A stretch of 38,662 nucleotides of DNA from an uncultured Bacilli bacterium. GTDB lineage: Bacteria > Bacillota_I > Bacilli_A > RF39 > UBA660. Shown here piece by piece: positions 25,645-32,133 of this stretch (within the stretch, counting starts at the first letter, position 1; each line of letters opens with the position of its first letter). The notes beneath the pieces were generated by a model. That model searched no databases. It had not been told where the DNA came from and saw only the letters and a list, made by a program, of their open reading frames with translations. The stretch spans positions 1 through 38,662 of the forward strand of contig CAKOJJ010000013.1 in the NCBI GenBank assembly GCA_934089275.1. Reading direction: 5' to 3'. A program made the translations under genes and the position numbers.

Positions 25645-26009
25645 AACATACTCCTTTTATGTTCAATATGAGATATAGCCACTTCAAATACCTCTTTTAC
25701 ATGTTCATCATCTAAAGAATAATAAACTTCTTTACCACTCTTTCTTGATTTAACAATATTTAAATCTTTCAAATAACTTAATTGATGAGATATTGATGAC
25801 TTTGTCATATTTAAAACATTTGCTATATCACAAACACACATTTCATTATGATCAAGAGCAAAAAGAATTTTAACTCTAGTATTATCACCTAATATTTTAA
25901 AAAATGTTGATATCTCTGAAATAAATTCGTTATCAAGCATTTTAGATTTAACATCTTCTACTACATTTTCATGTATAACATTACAATCACACATTTCTGC
26001 TGTTTTCAT
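25641..26009 (-). CDS. cadC: ArsR/SmtB-family metal-sensing repressor, CadC-like
   Basis: A 122-residue winged-helix repressor. Cys7, Cys9, Cys58 and Cys60 (in MCVCDIANVL) correspond closely to the N-terminal/alpha-3 thiolate site of CadC. Asp101, His103, His114 and His117 follow the spacing of the alpha-5 zinc site of SmtB/CadC. Metal binding releases such repressors from operator DNA. The recognition helix is around TKSSISHQLSYL. The start at 26009 follows GGAGGTAATT; a longer frame to 26039 would start inside operator 1. It is the first gene of the operon and overlaps cadA by 4 bases. Two palindromic operators sit at its promoter, so autoregulation is expected. Confidence 0.92.
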   Translation of the reverse strand: MKTAEMCDCNVIHENVVEDVKSKMLDNEFISEISTFFKILGDNTRVKILFALDHNEMCVCDIANVLNMTKSSISHQLSYLKDLNIVKSRKSGKEVYYSLDDEHVKEVFEVAISHIEHKRSML

Positions 26010-26020
26010 AATTACCTCCA

Positions 26021-26042
26021 TAGTTGAATATCTATTCAACTA
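26021..26042. promoter_or_regulatory. CadC operator 1
   Basis: A perfect palindrome with 10-base arms TAGTTGAATA and TATTCAACTA around TC, lying over the expected transcription start and leader of cadC. ArsR-family operators typically have this 12-2-12 or shorter form. Confidence 0.8.
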
Positions 26043-26047
26043 ACAAT

Positions 26048-26077
26048 ATTATAGTTGAACAAGTATTCAACTGTCAA
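26048..26077 (-). promoter_or_regulatory. Sigma-A promoter of cadCA
   Basis: On the minus strand TTGACA (26077-26072) and TATAAT (26053-26048) are both perfect and 18 bases apart. Operator 2 fills the spacer exactly. Confidence 0.85.
26052..26073. promoter_or_regulatory. CadC operator 2
   Basis: A near copy of operator 1: arms TAGTTGAACA and TATTCAACTG around AG. Its centre is 31 bases from that of operator 1, about three helical turns, and it lies between -35 and -10. Confidence 0.75.
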
Positions 26078-26106
26078 TAGTATATGCTTCTCAAATAAAA
26101 ATTTGA

Positions 26107-26131
26107 CAAAAAAAAATATGCCATTGCATAC
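26107..26131 (-). terminator. Terminator of the FtsX-type ABC operon
   Basis: A 6-bp stem (minus strand GTATGC with GCATAT, one G-U pair, AATG loop) at 26131-26116 is followed by a T run to 26107. It lies about 40 bases after the last permease stop. Confidence 0.7.
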
Positions 26132-26170
26132 TTTTTTATTTTATAAGAGTAAGATTAACATTTTTATACT

Positions 26171-26827
26171 TTACCTTCTAAATTTCCAAAACAATACGAA
26201 ATAAAGAAAAAATGCAATTATTAAAAATGAAATGTATATTATAAATAGTAAAAATAATACTTGAAGATTTATCTTTAATATAATAATGCTTATTAATGAA
26301 AGAGAGAAAATAATTAAAAACAAAATGGAATATAACAATATAAAAGATAAGTAATTGAGTATAAATAATTTATTTTTTGAATAACCAATAACATGATAAA
26401 TTTGATTTGTTTTCTTATCATCTTTAACAAAAGAAATTACTGTTATAAAGATAATTACAATATTTATTATTAAACATACAACTATAAAAAATTTTAGTAT
26501 GTTTGTAAAAATTTCATTAGAATTGTTTTCTATTCCATTATATTCTAAATCATATTTATCTTCATTTTCTTTTACAAAATATTCTAAATCTTTTCTTTCT
26601 TTAAAAATCAAAACATCATCTTTACAATAAAAATTATCTTTTTTTAATTCTTCACAAGTAGCATTAGTTACAAGACTTCTATTTTCTAAAGTGTTTACTC
26701 TTTGATATTCCTCTTTTTGTAAATAACTTAATAATATTATTAAAGAAAAACTTAGCATCAAAGATACAAAAAAAACTAATATATATTTCCAAAAATTTTC
26801 TTTTCTAATCACATTTTTTAATATCAT
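26171..26827 (-). CDS. Small FtsX/MacB-like ABC permease
   Basis: A 218-residue membrane protein with one N-terminal transmembrane helix (about 15-37), an extracytoplasmic segment of about 80 residues (40-120) and three further hydrophobic helices (about 120-215). This is the FtsX-like arrangement in reduced form. The extracytoplasmic part has a cysteine pair (near residues 52 and 61). It overlaps the ATPase gene by 23 bases. The ATG at 26827 is chosen; a GTG nine bases upstream is possible. With the two upstream genes it makes a permease-ATPase-permease operon. Substrate is unknown; peptide or lipoprotein-related transport or mechanotransmission is only a family-level guess. Confidence 0.65.
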   Translation of the reverse strand: MILKNVIRKENFWKYILVFFVSLMLSFSLIILLSYLQKEEYQRVNTLENRSLVTNATCEELKKDNFYCKDDVLIFKERKDLEYFVKENEDKYDLEYNGIENNSNEIFTNILKFFIVVCLIINIVIIFITVISFVKDDKKTNQIYHVIGYSKNKLFILNYLSFILLYSILFLIIFSLSLISIIILKINLQVLFLLFIIYISFLIIAFFLYFVLFWKFRR

Positions 26828-27497
26828 TAATATCACATCTCACTAAAGTTTTATTTTCTAAACAATAAATAATATCAGCATTCTTTAAATTATTCATATC
26901 ATGTGTGACCATGATAATGCACTTTCCATCATCAGCTAAACCCCTTAATATTTTTATTATATTAGCAGCATTCTCTGGATCAAGAGAACCCGTTGGTTCA
27001 TCACATAATATGTAATCAGGATTATTTATAAGTGAACGTGCTATACAAACACGTTGACATTCTCCACCAGAAAGCTCAGCTGGAAAATGGTTTTCTCTAT
27101 TTTCTAATCCTACTTTTTTTAAATAAGATTCTACTTTTTCATCTCTATCCAACTTTGACAAACTCTTATTTAGCATAGTTGCAACTAAAACATTTTCAAA
27201 AGCTGTTAATCTAGGATTCAAGTAATAATCCTGAAAAATTATACCTATATTTTCATAACGTATTTTAGAAAGTTCTTTATCATTCAAATGAGATACATCT
27301 TTTGTTCCAACTAAAACACTTCCATCAAAGTTTGAATCCAATAATCCAATTATTTTTATAAGCGATGTTTTCCCACTTCCACTAGGTCCAATAATCATAT
27401 AAAATTTTCCAAGTTCAAATTCAACATTTAAATCTTTAAAAATTTCTATTTCTTCATTTTTCTTTATATATTTTTTACTTAAATTTTTAATTATCAT
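26805..27497 (-). CDS. ABC transporter ATPase (LolD/MacB type)
   Basis: A 230-residue ATPase of the branch serving FtsX-type permeases. Walker A is GPSGSGKTS near residue 37, the Q-loop IGIIFQDYYL, the signature LSGGECQRVCIARSL, Walker B ILCDEPTGSLDPE and H-loop MVTHDMNN, all intact. The start at 27497 follows AAAGGTGC; an upstream in-frame codon at 27515 is less likely. It overlaps the upstream permease by 11 bases and the downstream one by 23, so the three are cotranslated. Confidence 0.9.
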   Translation of the reverse strand: MIIKNLSKKYIKKNEEIEIFKDLNVEFELGKFYMIIGPSGSGKTSLIKIIGLLDSNFDGSVLVGTKDVSHLNDKELSKIRYENIGIIFQDYYLNPRLTAFENVLVATMLNKSLSKLDRDEKVESYLKKVGLENRENHFPAELSGGECQRVCIARSLINNPDYILCDEPTGSLDPENAANIIKILRGLADDGKCIIMVTHDMNNLKNADIIYCLENKTLVRCDINDIKKCD

Positions 27498-28608
27498 ATA
27501 TAGCACCTTTAACAACCTTTCTTATTTTATTCAAAGAGAATAAAACTATCAAAATGAATCCAATTGGTATAATTATTAACATTGAATAGATATTCATTTT
27601 ATAGTTAAGCAATTCAAAGTATTCAGTTCTTATTAATATATTTGAAATAGCAACTGTTTCCAATAAATTAATTAAATAAGCAAATAATATTGAGAAAACA
27701 AAAACTATTAAATATTCATACCCATAAATTCTAAAAATGTTTTTATTAGTAAAGCCAATACTTTTATATAATAAAATTTCTTTTTTCTTATTTTCCACAT
27801 TTCTTTTTAAATGTAAATTAATTGCTAAATAAATCATAACTAACATAAAACATAATACAACTATAAAGATTATATTTAAATTTTTTAATCCATTATAATC
27901 AATTTCAACTTTATCATAACTATCAAAACCCATTTTCTTTAATTCTTCTTTTACATAATCTGTATTTTTTATGTTATCAACTATAATATTTGTAGTTGAA
28001 AGAGAATAATTTACATCTTCATTGTAGTCGGTATATCTAGCTATACGTTCCAAGTTTTCTAAACTTGTAAAACAAGTTACACCATCTAACATAATTTTTT
28101 TTGAATCATAGTTTGCTGAAATATAAAAAGTTTCGTCCCTCTCATCTAATATTTCTTTTTCTCTAGATGCAGTATAACGTATTCTTTTAAAATTTCTTGA
28201 AAAAGTTGAACCCACTGTCTTAAAATTTTTAGGACAAATCAGATTATTTCCTTGAACATTTTTATTACCATTAACAATTTCTAAATTATTTAATTCTTTT
28301 TCATTAAGAGCATATAATGTTATATTTTGACTTTTATCAATTAAAAATCCATAAATAAAAAAATTTATATCTGTTACTTGAGTAACATGATCAATGCTTT
28401 TAAACTTCTCAATGTTATTTAAATCATCCGTATCAACTAATACGCTTCTCCAATCAATATTCTTTTCTTTGACATTTTTTAAATATTCATTTATAGAAAA
28501 ATCAAAATTAAAAAGAATCAATATTAAAGAAAGTAAGAAACCAACTAAAATCATAAATAATATTGAATTTTTACTTCTAAAAGTTATTTTATCAATTAAA
28601 TTATTCAT
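27487..28608 (-). CDS. FtsX-like ABC permease
   Basis: A 373-residue permease with a transmembrane helix at about 14-34, an extracytoplasmic domain of about 200 residues (35-235) and three C-terminal helices (about 240-262, 290-312 and 335-358). KKEILLYKSIGFTNKNIFRIYGYE in the cytoplasmic loop is typical of FtsX/MacB permeases. First gene of the three-gene operon, with GGAGGATAT before its ATG. A TATAAT and two palindromes lie upstream. The substrate is unknown. Adjacent genes do not encode an obvious bacteriocin or two-component system. Confidence 0.8.
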   Translation of the reverse strand: MNNLIDKITFRSKNSILFMILVGFLLSLILILFNFDFSINEYLKNVKEKNIDWRSVLVDTDDLNNIEKFKSIDHVTQVTDINFFIYGFLIDKSQNITLYALNEKELNNLEIVNGNKNVQGNNLICPKNFKTVGSTFSRNFKRIRYTASREKEILDERDETFYISANYDSKKIMLDGVTCFTSLENLERIARYTDYNEDVNYSLSTTNIIVDNIKNTDYVKEELKKMGFDSYDKVEIDYNGLKNLNIIFIVVLCFMLVMIYLAINLHLKRNVENKKKEILLYKSIGFTNKNIFRIYGYEYLIVFVFSILFAYLINLLETVAISNILIRTEYFELLNYKMNIYSMLIIIPIGFILIVLFSLNKIRKVVKGAIYDN

Positions 28609-28629
28609 ATATCCTCCAACTTAAAAATA

Positions 28630-28673
28630 TGATAACATTTATCAACAATATTATAAACTATTCTTTAAGAATA
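28630..28673. promoter_or_regulatory. Promoter region with two palindromes for the FtsX-type ABC operon
   Basis: A TATAAT on the minus strand (28655-28650) lies between two perfect inverted repeats: TATTCTT and AAGAATA with one base between (28659-28673), covering the -35 region, and TGATAA and TTATCA with three bases between (28630-28644), covering the expected start site. No good -35 is visible, which fits an activated or repressed promoter. Confidence 0.45.
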
Positions 28674-28696
28674 TTTATCTATTTTAAATAAAATGT

Positions 28697-28721
28697 AAAA
28701 AGGCCACACGTCATGTGTGCC
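28697..28721 (-). terminator. Terminator of the DUF362 gene
   Basis: On the minus strand GGCACAC pairs with GTGTGGCC with one bulged G and a 5-base loop, followed by TTTTT. It begins with the last base of the TAG stop (28723-28721). Confidence 0.8.
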
Positions 28722-29602
28722 TAATCTATATTTATAAGCTCATATTCACGATTACCAAATCCAAGTTCACTTGCTGCTTCAATCGTATGAATTCCATGTC
28801 TTGAATTAATTCTTTCAAGTAAATGATCTCTACCTGGATCAGATGAATTTGTAACTAAATCAATACATGCTTGATCAATTGCGATTGGATCTAATGAAGC
28901 AAGAATACCGATATCTTTCATACAAGGATCTTCAGCTTTAGCACAACAATCACAGTCAACACTCATATTAACCATCATATTGATATAAGCAATATTACCC
29001 TTAAAATGATTATGAACGGAACTTGCAGCATCAGCCATACTCTCTAAGAATAAATCTTGCTCAGGAATATTATCCCATAAAACTTTTTGATCCATAACCT
29101 TTCCAGCAGAATGAATAAATGCTTTACCTTCACTAGAAGCAACTCCTATTGAAAGTTGTTTTAAAGCTCCACCATATCCACCCATTGGATGTCCTTTGAA
29201 GTGAGATAATACTAACATAGAATCATAATTATTAATTGATGCTCCAACATAGTTTTCTTTTATAATCTTACCATTAGGTATATCAAATTTAACATATCCA
29301 TTGCTATCCATAATATCAACATTGAAATATTTATTCCATCCATGTTTTTCTATTAATTCTTTATGCTTTTCAGTTTCATTTCTAGCACCACCATATGCTG
29401 TATTACATTCAACAACCGTACCACTAACATAATCAATAATATCTTTTACAAATTCTGGCTTTACATAGTTTTGATTTCCTTCTTCACCAGAATGTAGTTT
29501 AACTGCTACATTTCCTTTAAGTTCAATTCCCAAATGCTTATAAATGTTAACTAAAGCTTCTGGCGTAATTTCTTTAGTAAAATATACTTTTGATTTTTCC
29601 AT
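28721..29602 (-). CDS. DUF362-domain protein
   Basis: A 293-residue protein of the DUF362 family, annotated in other genomes as Fe-S-centre-associated proteins of unknown function. Typical segments are VAVKLHSGEEGNQNYVKPEF, ECNTAYGGARNETEKHKE, HFKGHPMGGYGGALKQLSIG and DPIAIDQACIDL. A cysteine group CDCCAKAEDPC lies near residue 215. There is no appended ferredoxin domain with CxxCxxCxxxC, which many relatives have. It is cytoplasmic by sequence. GGAAGGTG precedes the start. Its own terminator starts at the stop codon. Family assignment is confident and biochemical role unknown. Confidence 0.88.
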   Translation of the reverse strand: MEKSKVYFTKEITPEALVNIYKHLGIELKGNVAVKLHSGEEGNQNYVKPEFVKDIIDYVSGTVVECNTAYGGARNETEKHKELIEKHGWNKYFNVDIMDSNGYVKFDIPNGKIIKENYVGASINNYDSMLVLSHFKGHPMGGYGGALKQLSIGVASSEGKAFIHSAGKVMDQKVLWDNIPEQDLFLESMADAASSVHNHFKGNIAYINMMVNMSVDCDCCAKAEDPCMKDIGILASLDPIAIDQACIDLVTNSSDPGRDHLLERINSRHGIHTIEAASELGFGNREYELINID

Positions 29603-29656
29603 AAAGACACCTTCCTATCTACATATTTAGTATAACATAATTAAGAAAACTTATAA

Positions 29657-30103
29657 TTATTTTTTCATATCTATATACATTTCAATATAATTATTTAAGG
29701 CATTCTTATCTTGATATTTTATAGAATCTTCATCCTTATTTGGATCTAAATAAGAAACAATTTTTCCATCATTTATTAAAATTATTGATGGAGCATATTT
29801 TACAGTTTTATATAGTTTAGTTTTCTTAAATTCTTCAAAAGGGATTTTAAAAACAGCTATATTATTGTCTTTAGAAAATTCTTCTACAATACTTTCACAA
29901 GATACTTTAAAATTACAATAAGGATTATAAGTAAATAATATAAAAGATTTGTTAGTATCAAGCATACTTATTAATTCTAAGTTATCAATATCAACTAATC
30001 TACTATCATTATAATATTCTTCATTTAAATAAAATTTATTACTTTCTTTACTGCAACCAGTCATTGAAAGTATAAATATAATGATTAAGATGACTTTTTT
30101 CAT
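29657..30103 (-). CDS. Thioredoxin-fold lipoprotein
   Basis: A 148-residue protein with a lipoprotein signal peptide (lipobox SMTGC, Cys17). The mature part resembles a thioredoxin fold: FILFTYNPYCNFKVSC (Cys63 and Cys69) sits where CxxC normally follows the first strand, and KYAPSIILINDGKIVSYL near 108 matches the cis-proline strand. The two cysteines are separated by five residues, not two, so classical disulfide exchange is uncertain. The start overlaps the rhodanese stop (TAATG), so both are translationally coupled. They are likely to work together at the outer face of the membrane. Confidence 0.75.
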   Translation of the reverse strand: MKKVILIIIFILSMTGCSKESNKFYLNEEYYNDSRLVDIDNLELISMLDTNKSFILFTYNPYCNFKVSCESIVEEFSKDNNIAVFKIPFEEFKKTKLYKTVKYAPSIILINDGKIVSYLDPNKDEDSIKYQDKNALNNYIEMYIDMKK

Positions 30104-30792
30104 TATTTAACCTTTTTTAATGAAGAAAAGTCAATATTATGATAATTTGCTTTCCAAAAATCATAAACATTTTTACCATTATCTTCTCTTTTAACAGAAA
30201 TATTATTTGCTCCATCATAATACCAATAACCACCAACATCATAGATTTTAGATTCATCCCATCCAAGAGATACAAGAAGCTTCTTCGTTTGACCAGCATA
30301 TCCACCGCCACCACACATCAAAAATATATATTTATCCTTTGGAAAGAAATACTCTAAAATATTTAATGATTCTTCATAATTTGCAATATATTTTCCAGAA
30401 ACATTTTTAAATAAAGAAGATCCTTGATAACCCTTACCTACGATACTTTCTAGTTCCGCATTTATGCTATCGTCAACTAGATATGGATAAGGTAATATTT
30501 CAAATCCCTTAACAAAACCAGAAAGATACGAATCTCCATTGATTTTTTCCCAGTTGGCATCATCCTTAAGCATTCTAACATCCATATAAACTGAATCGCT
30601 TCTATTTAAGTATTTATCTATTGTTTGTTCATTAATATTTTTATCAATACCAAGACTTCCCCTTTCTCCACCAGTAAGCTCTGGTTTAGGTAGTTTGCTT
30701 AAGCCTTTATCTTTAAAAATGATATAACTTAAAATTCCTCCTAAAATAAATACGATGATCATAACTATTACAGTTAAAACTTTCTTTTTCAT
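30103..30792 (-). CDS. Membrane-anchored rhodanese-domain protein
   Basis: A 229-residue protein with an N-terminal transmembrane anchor (about 6-26) and an extracytoplasmic rhodanese-like domain. YMDVRM near residue 70 corresponds to the first rhodanese motif and IFLMCGGGGYAGQTKKLL near 155-172 to the active-site loop. Its Cys is where rhodaneses carry the persulfide. IYDVGGYWYYDG follows, as in the final strand. A secreted rhodanese is unusual. A ribosome site AAAGGAGAA precedes the ATG. Overlaps the thioredoxin-like lipoprotein gene by one base. Sulfur transfer or redox sensing outside the membrane is inferred from this pairing only. Confidence 0.8.
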   Translation of the reverse strand: MKKKVLTVIVMIIVFILGGILSYIIFKDKGLSKLPKPELTGGERGSLGIDKNINEQTIDKYLNRSDSVYMDVRMLKDDANWEKINGDSYLSGFVKGFEILPYPYLVDDSINAELESIVGKGYQGSSLFKNVSGKYIANYEESLNILEYFFPKDKYIFLMCGGGGYAGQTKKLLVSLGWDESKIYDVGGYWYYDGANNISVKREDNGKNVYDFWKANYHNIDFSSLKKVK

Positions 30793-30831
30793 ACACTTCT
30801 CCTTTCACCAATAACTTTAAGATAAAGACAT

Positions 30832-30887
30832 AAAAAAAGAAATAACTATTTAGTTGAATTAACTCAACTTATGGTTTAGTCATTTCT
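30832..30887 (-). terminator. Two-part hairpin terminator of the DUF4186 gene
   Basis: An outer 11-bp stem (30887-30877 with 30848-30838, one G-U) encloses an inner 6-bp hairpin (30852-30857 with 30864-30869). A T run follows on the minus strand. The TAA stop (30871-30869) lies within the structure. Confidence 0.75.
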
Positions 30888-31225
30888 TTCTTTATCCAAG
30901 TCATAATAACTTTAACAACATAATCAATTTCTTCTTCACTTAACTCATGATTTTTTCTTATATGATGCCATTTATATAAACATTCTCTGCAACACGTTGC
31001 AGTTGCATGCTCTGAGACAAAAACTGGATGTCCATGAGTAGGTGTTTGCTTTCCATCATTCAAAGGATTTTCTGGTGCTAATCTTGTTCTTATAAAGTCA
31101 TAAGCATGTCTTTCAATAGTTGCCAATCCTTTATTTTCTATATAATCCAAATCTTTCTTTTTTAAATGAAAACTATTCCTAAATTTTGATTTAGACAATT
31201 TCAGTAAAATATTATCAATATCCAT
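30869..31225 (-). CDS. DUF4186-family protein
   Basis: A 118-residue protein matching the DUF4186 pattern: KFRNSFHLKKKDLDYIENKG, GKQTPTHGHPVFVSEHATAT and CCRECLYKWHHI. These conserved His and Cys residues look like a metal or nucleic acid site, but the family has no known function. The start at 31225 is fixed by GGGAGGTATT; an open frame continues upstream to 31282 but would run through the divergent promoter. It is divergent from the small paralogue gene at 31283. Confidence 0.85.
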   Translation of the reverse strand: MDIDNILLKLSKSKFRNSFHLKKKDLDYIENKGLATIERHAYDFIRTRLAPENPLNDGKQTPTHGHPVFVSEHATATCCRECLYKWHHIRKNHELSEEEIDYVVKVIMTWIKKEMTKP

Positions 31226-31242
31226 AATACCTCCCAAATATA

Positions 31243-31251
31243 TGCTATAAT
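31243..31251 (+). promoter_or_regulatory. Extended -10 promoter of the interrupted paralogue
   Basis: TGCTATAAT on the plus strand has the TGn extension and a perfect -10, with no clear -35. The start would be near 31258, upstream of AAAGGAG and the ATG at 31283. Confidence 0.6.
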
Positions 31252-31282
31252 ATATAATAACATAATGTAAAGGAGAAACCAA

Positions 31283-31651
31283 ATGTTAACAAAAAATTGG
31301 AATGAATATAATCAAGTAGAGAAAAGCAAATTACTTTTTCACGTATATGTTTATTATGGAAAAGCAAATGATATCATAGATCATTTAGATGAATATAGAA
31401 AATTAATCTCAAATAATCCCGACGACGTATTAAAAATATAGATAACTGCAAAATATTTAAATTTTGATCCTCAAAGAGCTATTGCAAAAGCTTTAAGAGA
31501 AAATAAACTAAAAACTTTATTTGCATTAACTAAACCAATAGATTTTTCTAATCCTGATGTTATAAACACTCTAAACAAATTTTTAGACGAAATTGTTTTT
31601 ACTTATAATTATGAGAATCTAAAAAATTCTAGATTTAGAAAAACATTATAA
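31283..31651 (+). pseudogene. Small protein gene interrupted by an in-frame TAG, paralogue of the next gene
   Basis: An ATG at 31283 with AAAGGAG upstream opens a frame that reaches TAG at 31439-31441 after 52 codons, then stays open in the same frame for 69 more codons to TAA (31649-31651). The first 52 residues align without a gap to the first 52 of the protein encoded at 31709, with 20 identities including KxW, EK..LL.H, YYGK and PD....KI. The similarity continues without a gap past the TAG (Q, I, LRE, K). The TAG aligns with Phe53 of the neighbour. This is a nonsense mutation, a readthrough codon or a sequencing error. Elsewhere TAG serves as an ordinary stop. Function of the family is unknown. 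Confidence 0.75.
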
Positions 31652-31655
31652 ATAT

Positions 31656-31683
31656 TTGACTTATTTAAAAATTTGTTTATAAT
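31656..31683 (+). promoter_or_regulatory. Sigma-A promoter of the second paralogue
   Basis: TTGACT (31656-31661) and TATAAT (31678-31683) are 16 bases apart, starting just after the stop of the interrupted paralogue. Confidence 0.75.
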
Positions 31684-31708
31684 ATACGAGCAGAAAAGGG
31701 AGATATAT

Positions 31709-32110
31709 ATGGAATTAAAAAAATGGGTTGATTATTCTTTAATAGAAAAAGAAAATCTTTTAGGTCATTTATTTAACTATTATGGAAAATCATTGTTTAA
31801 TCTTAAAGAGTTAGAAATGTATACTTATTTATCAGGCATGATACCTGATACATTATTTAAAATATTTCTTCGTTCCCATTTAAATGGATTAAATGGTCAA
31901 ACTGTAATTCTAGAAGTATTAAGAGAAGAAAAAGGTGTTCAATCAACTTTGTTAAAAGAAAAAGCAAATGATTATGACACTAAAGACATTGAAGAATATG
32001 AAGGCGAATTCTTAGCTGAAGTTGTTAAAACTTTTAATAATCCACAACCAGCTATTCCTCTAAGTAATGAAGAAATAGATCAACAATTAGCAAAAATGTT
32101 TGGAAATTAA
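31709..32110 (+). CDS. Unrecognised small cytoplasmic protein, intact tandem paralogue
   Basis: A 133-residue acidic protein with no signal or membrane segment, largely helical by composition. I recognise no family. The N-terminal pattern KKWVDYSLIEKENLLGHL and NYYGK is shared with the interrupted gene immediately upstream. The start at 31709 is set by GGGAGAT at 6-7 bases; the frame is open further upstream but overlaps the promoter. It has its own promoter (31656-31683) and a strong terminator enclosing its stop. Tandem duplication followed by decay or divergence of one copy is the simplest reading. Confidence 0.7.
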   Translation: MELKKWVDYSLIEKENLLGHLFNYYGKSLFNLKELEMYTYLSGMIPDTLFKIFLRSHLNGLNGQTVILEVLREEKGVQSTLLKEKANDYDTKDIEEYEGEFLAEVVKTFNNPQPAIPLSNEEIDQQLAKMFGN

Positions 32111-32128
32111 ACCAAACATTTTTTTATG
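32092..32128. terminator. Terminator of the small paralogue, likely bidirectional
   Basis: Arms 32092-32103 and 32112-32123 pair perfectly over 12 bases. The loop contains the TAA stop (32108-32110). T runs follow on the plus strand and, more weakly, on the minus strand, serving the convergent CHAP gene. Confidence 0.85.
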
Positions 32129-32133
32129 TCATT

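Noticed and set aside
31283..31441. TAG at codon 53 as evidence for a recoded TAG in the genome
   Set aside because: TAG ends several well-supported genes here (both ABC genes at 17098 and 21109, cadA, DUF362), so genome-wide recoding is excluded.
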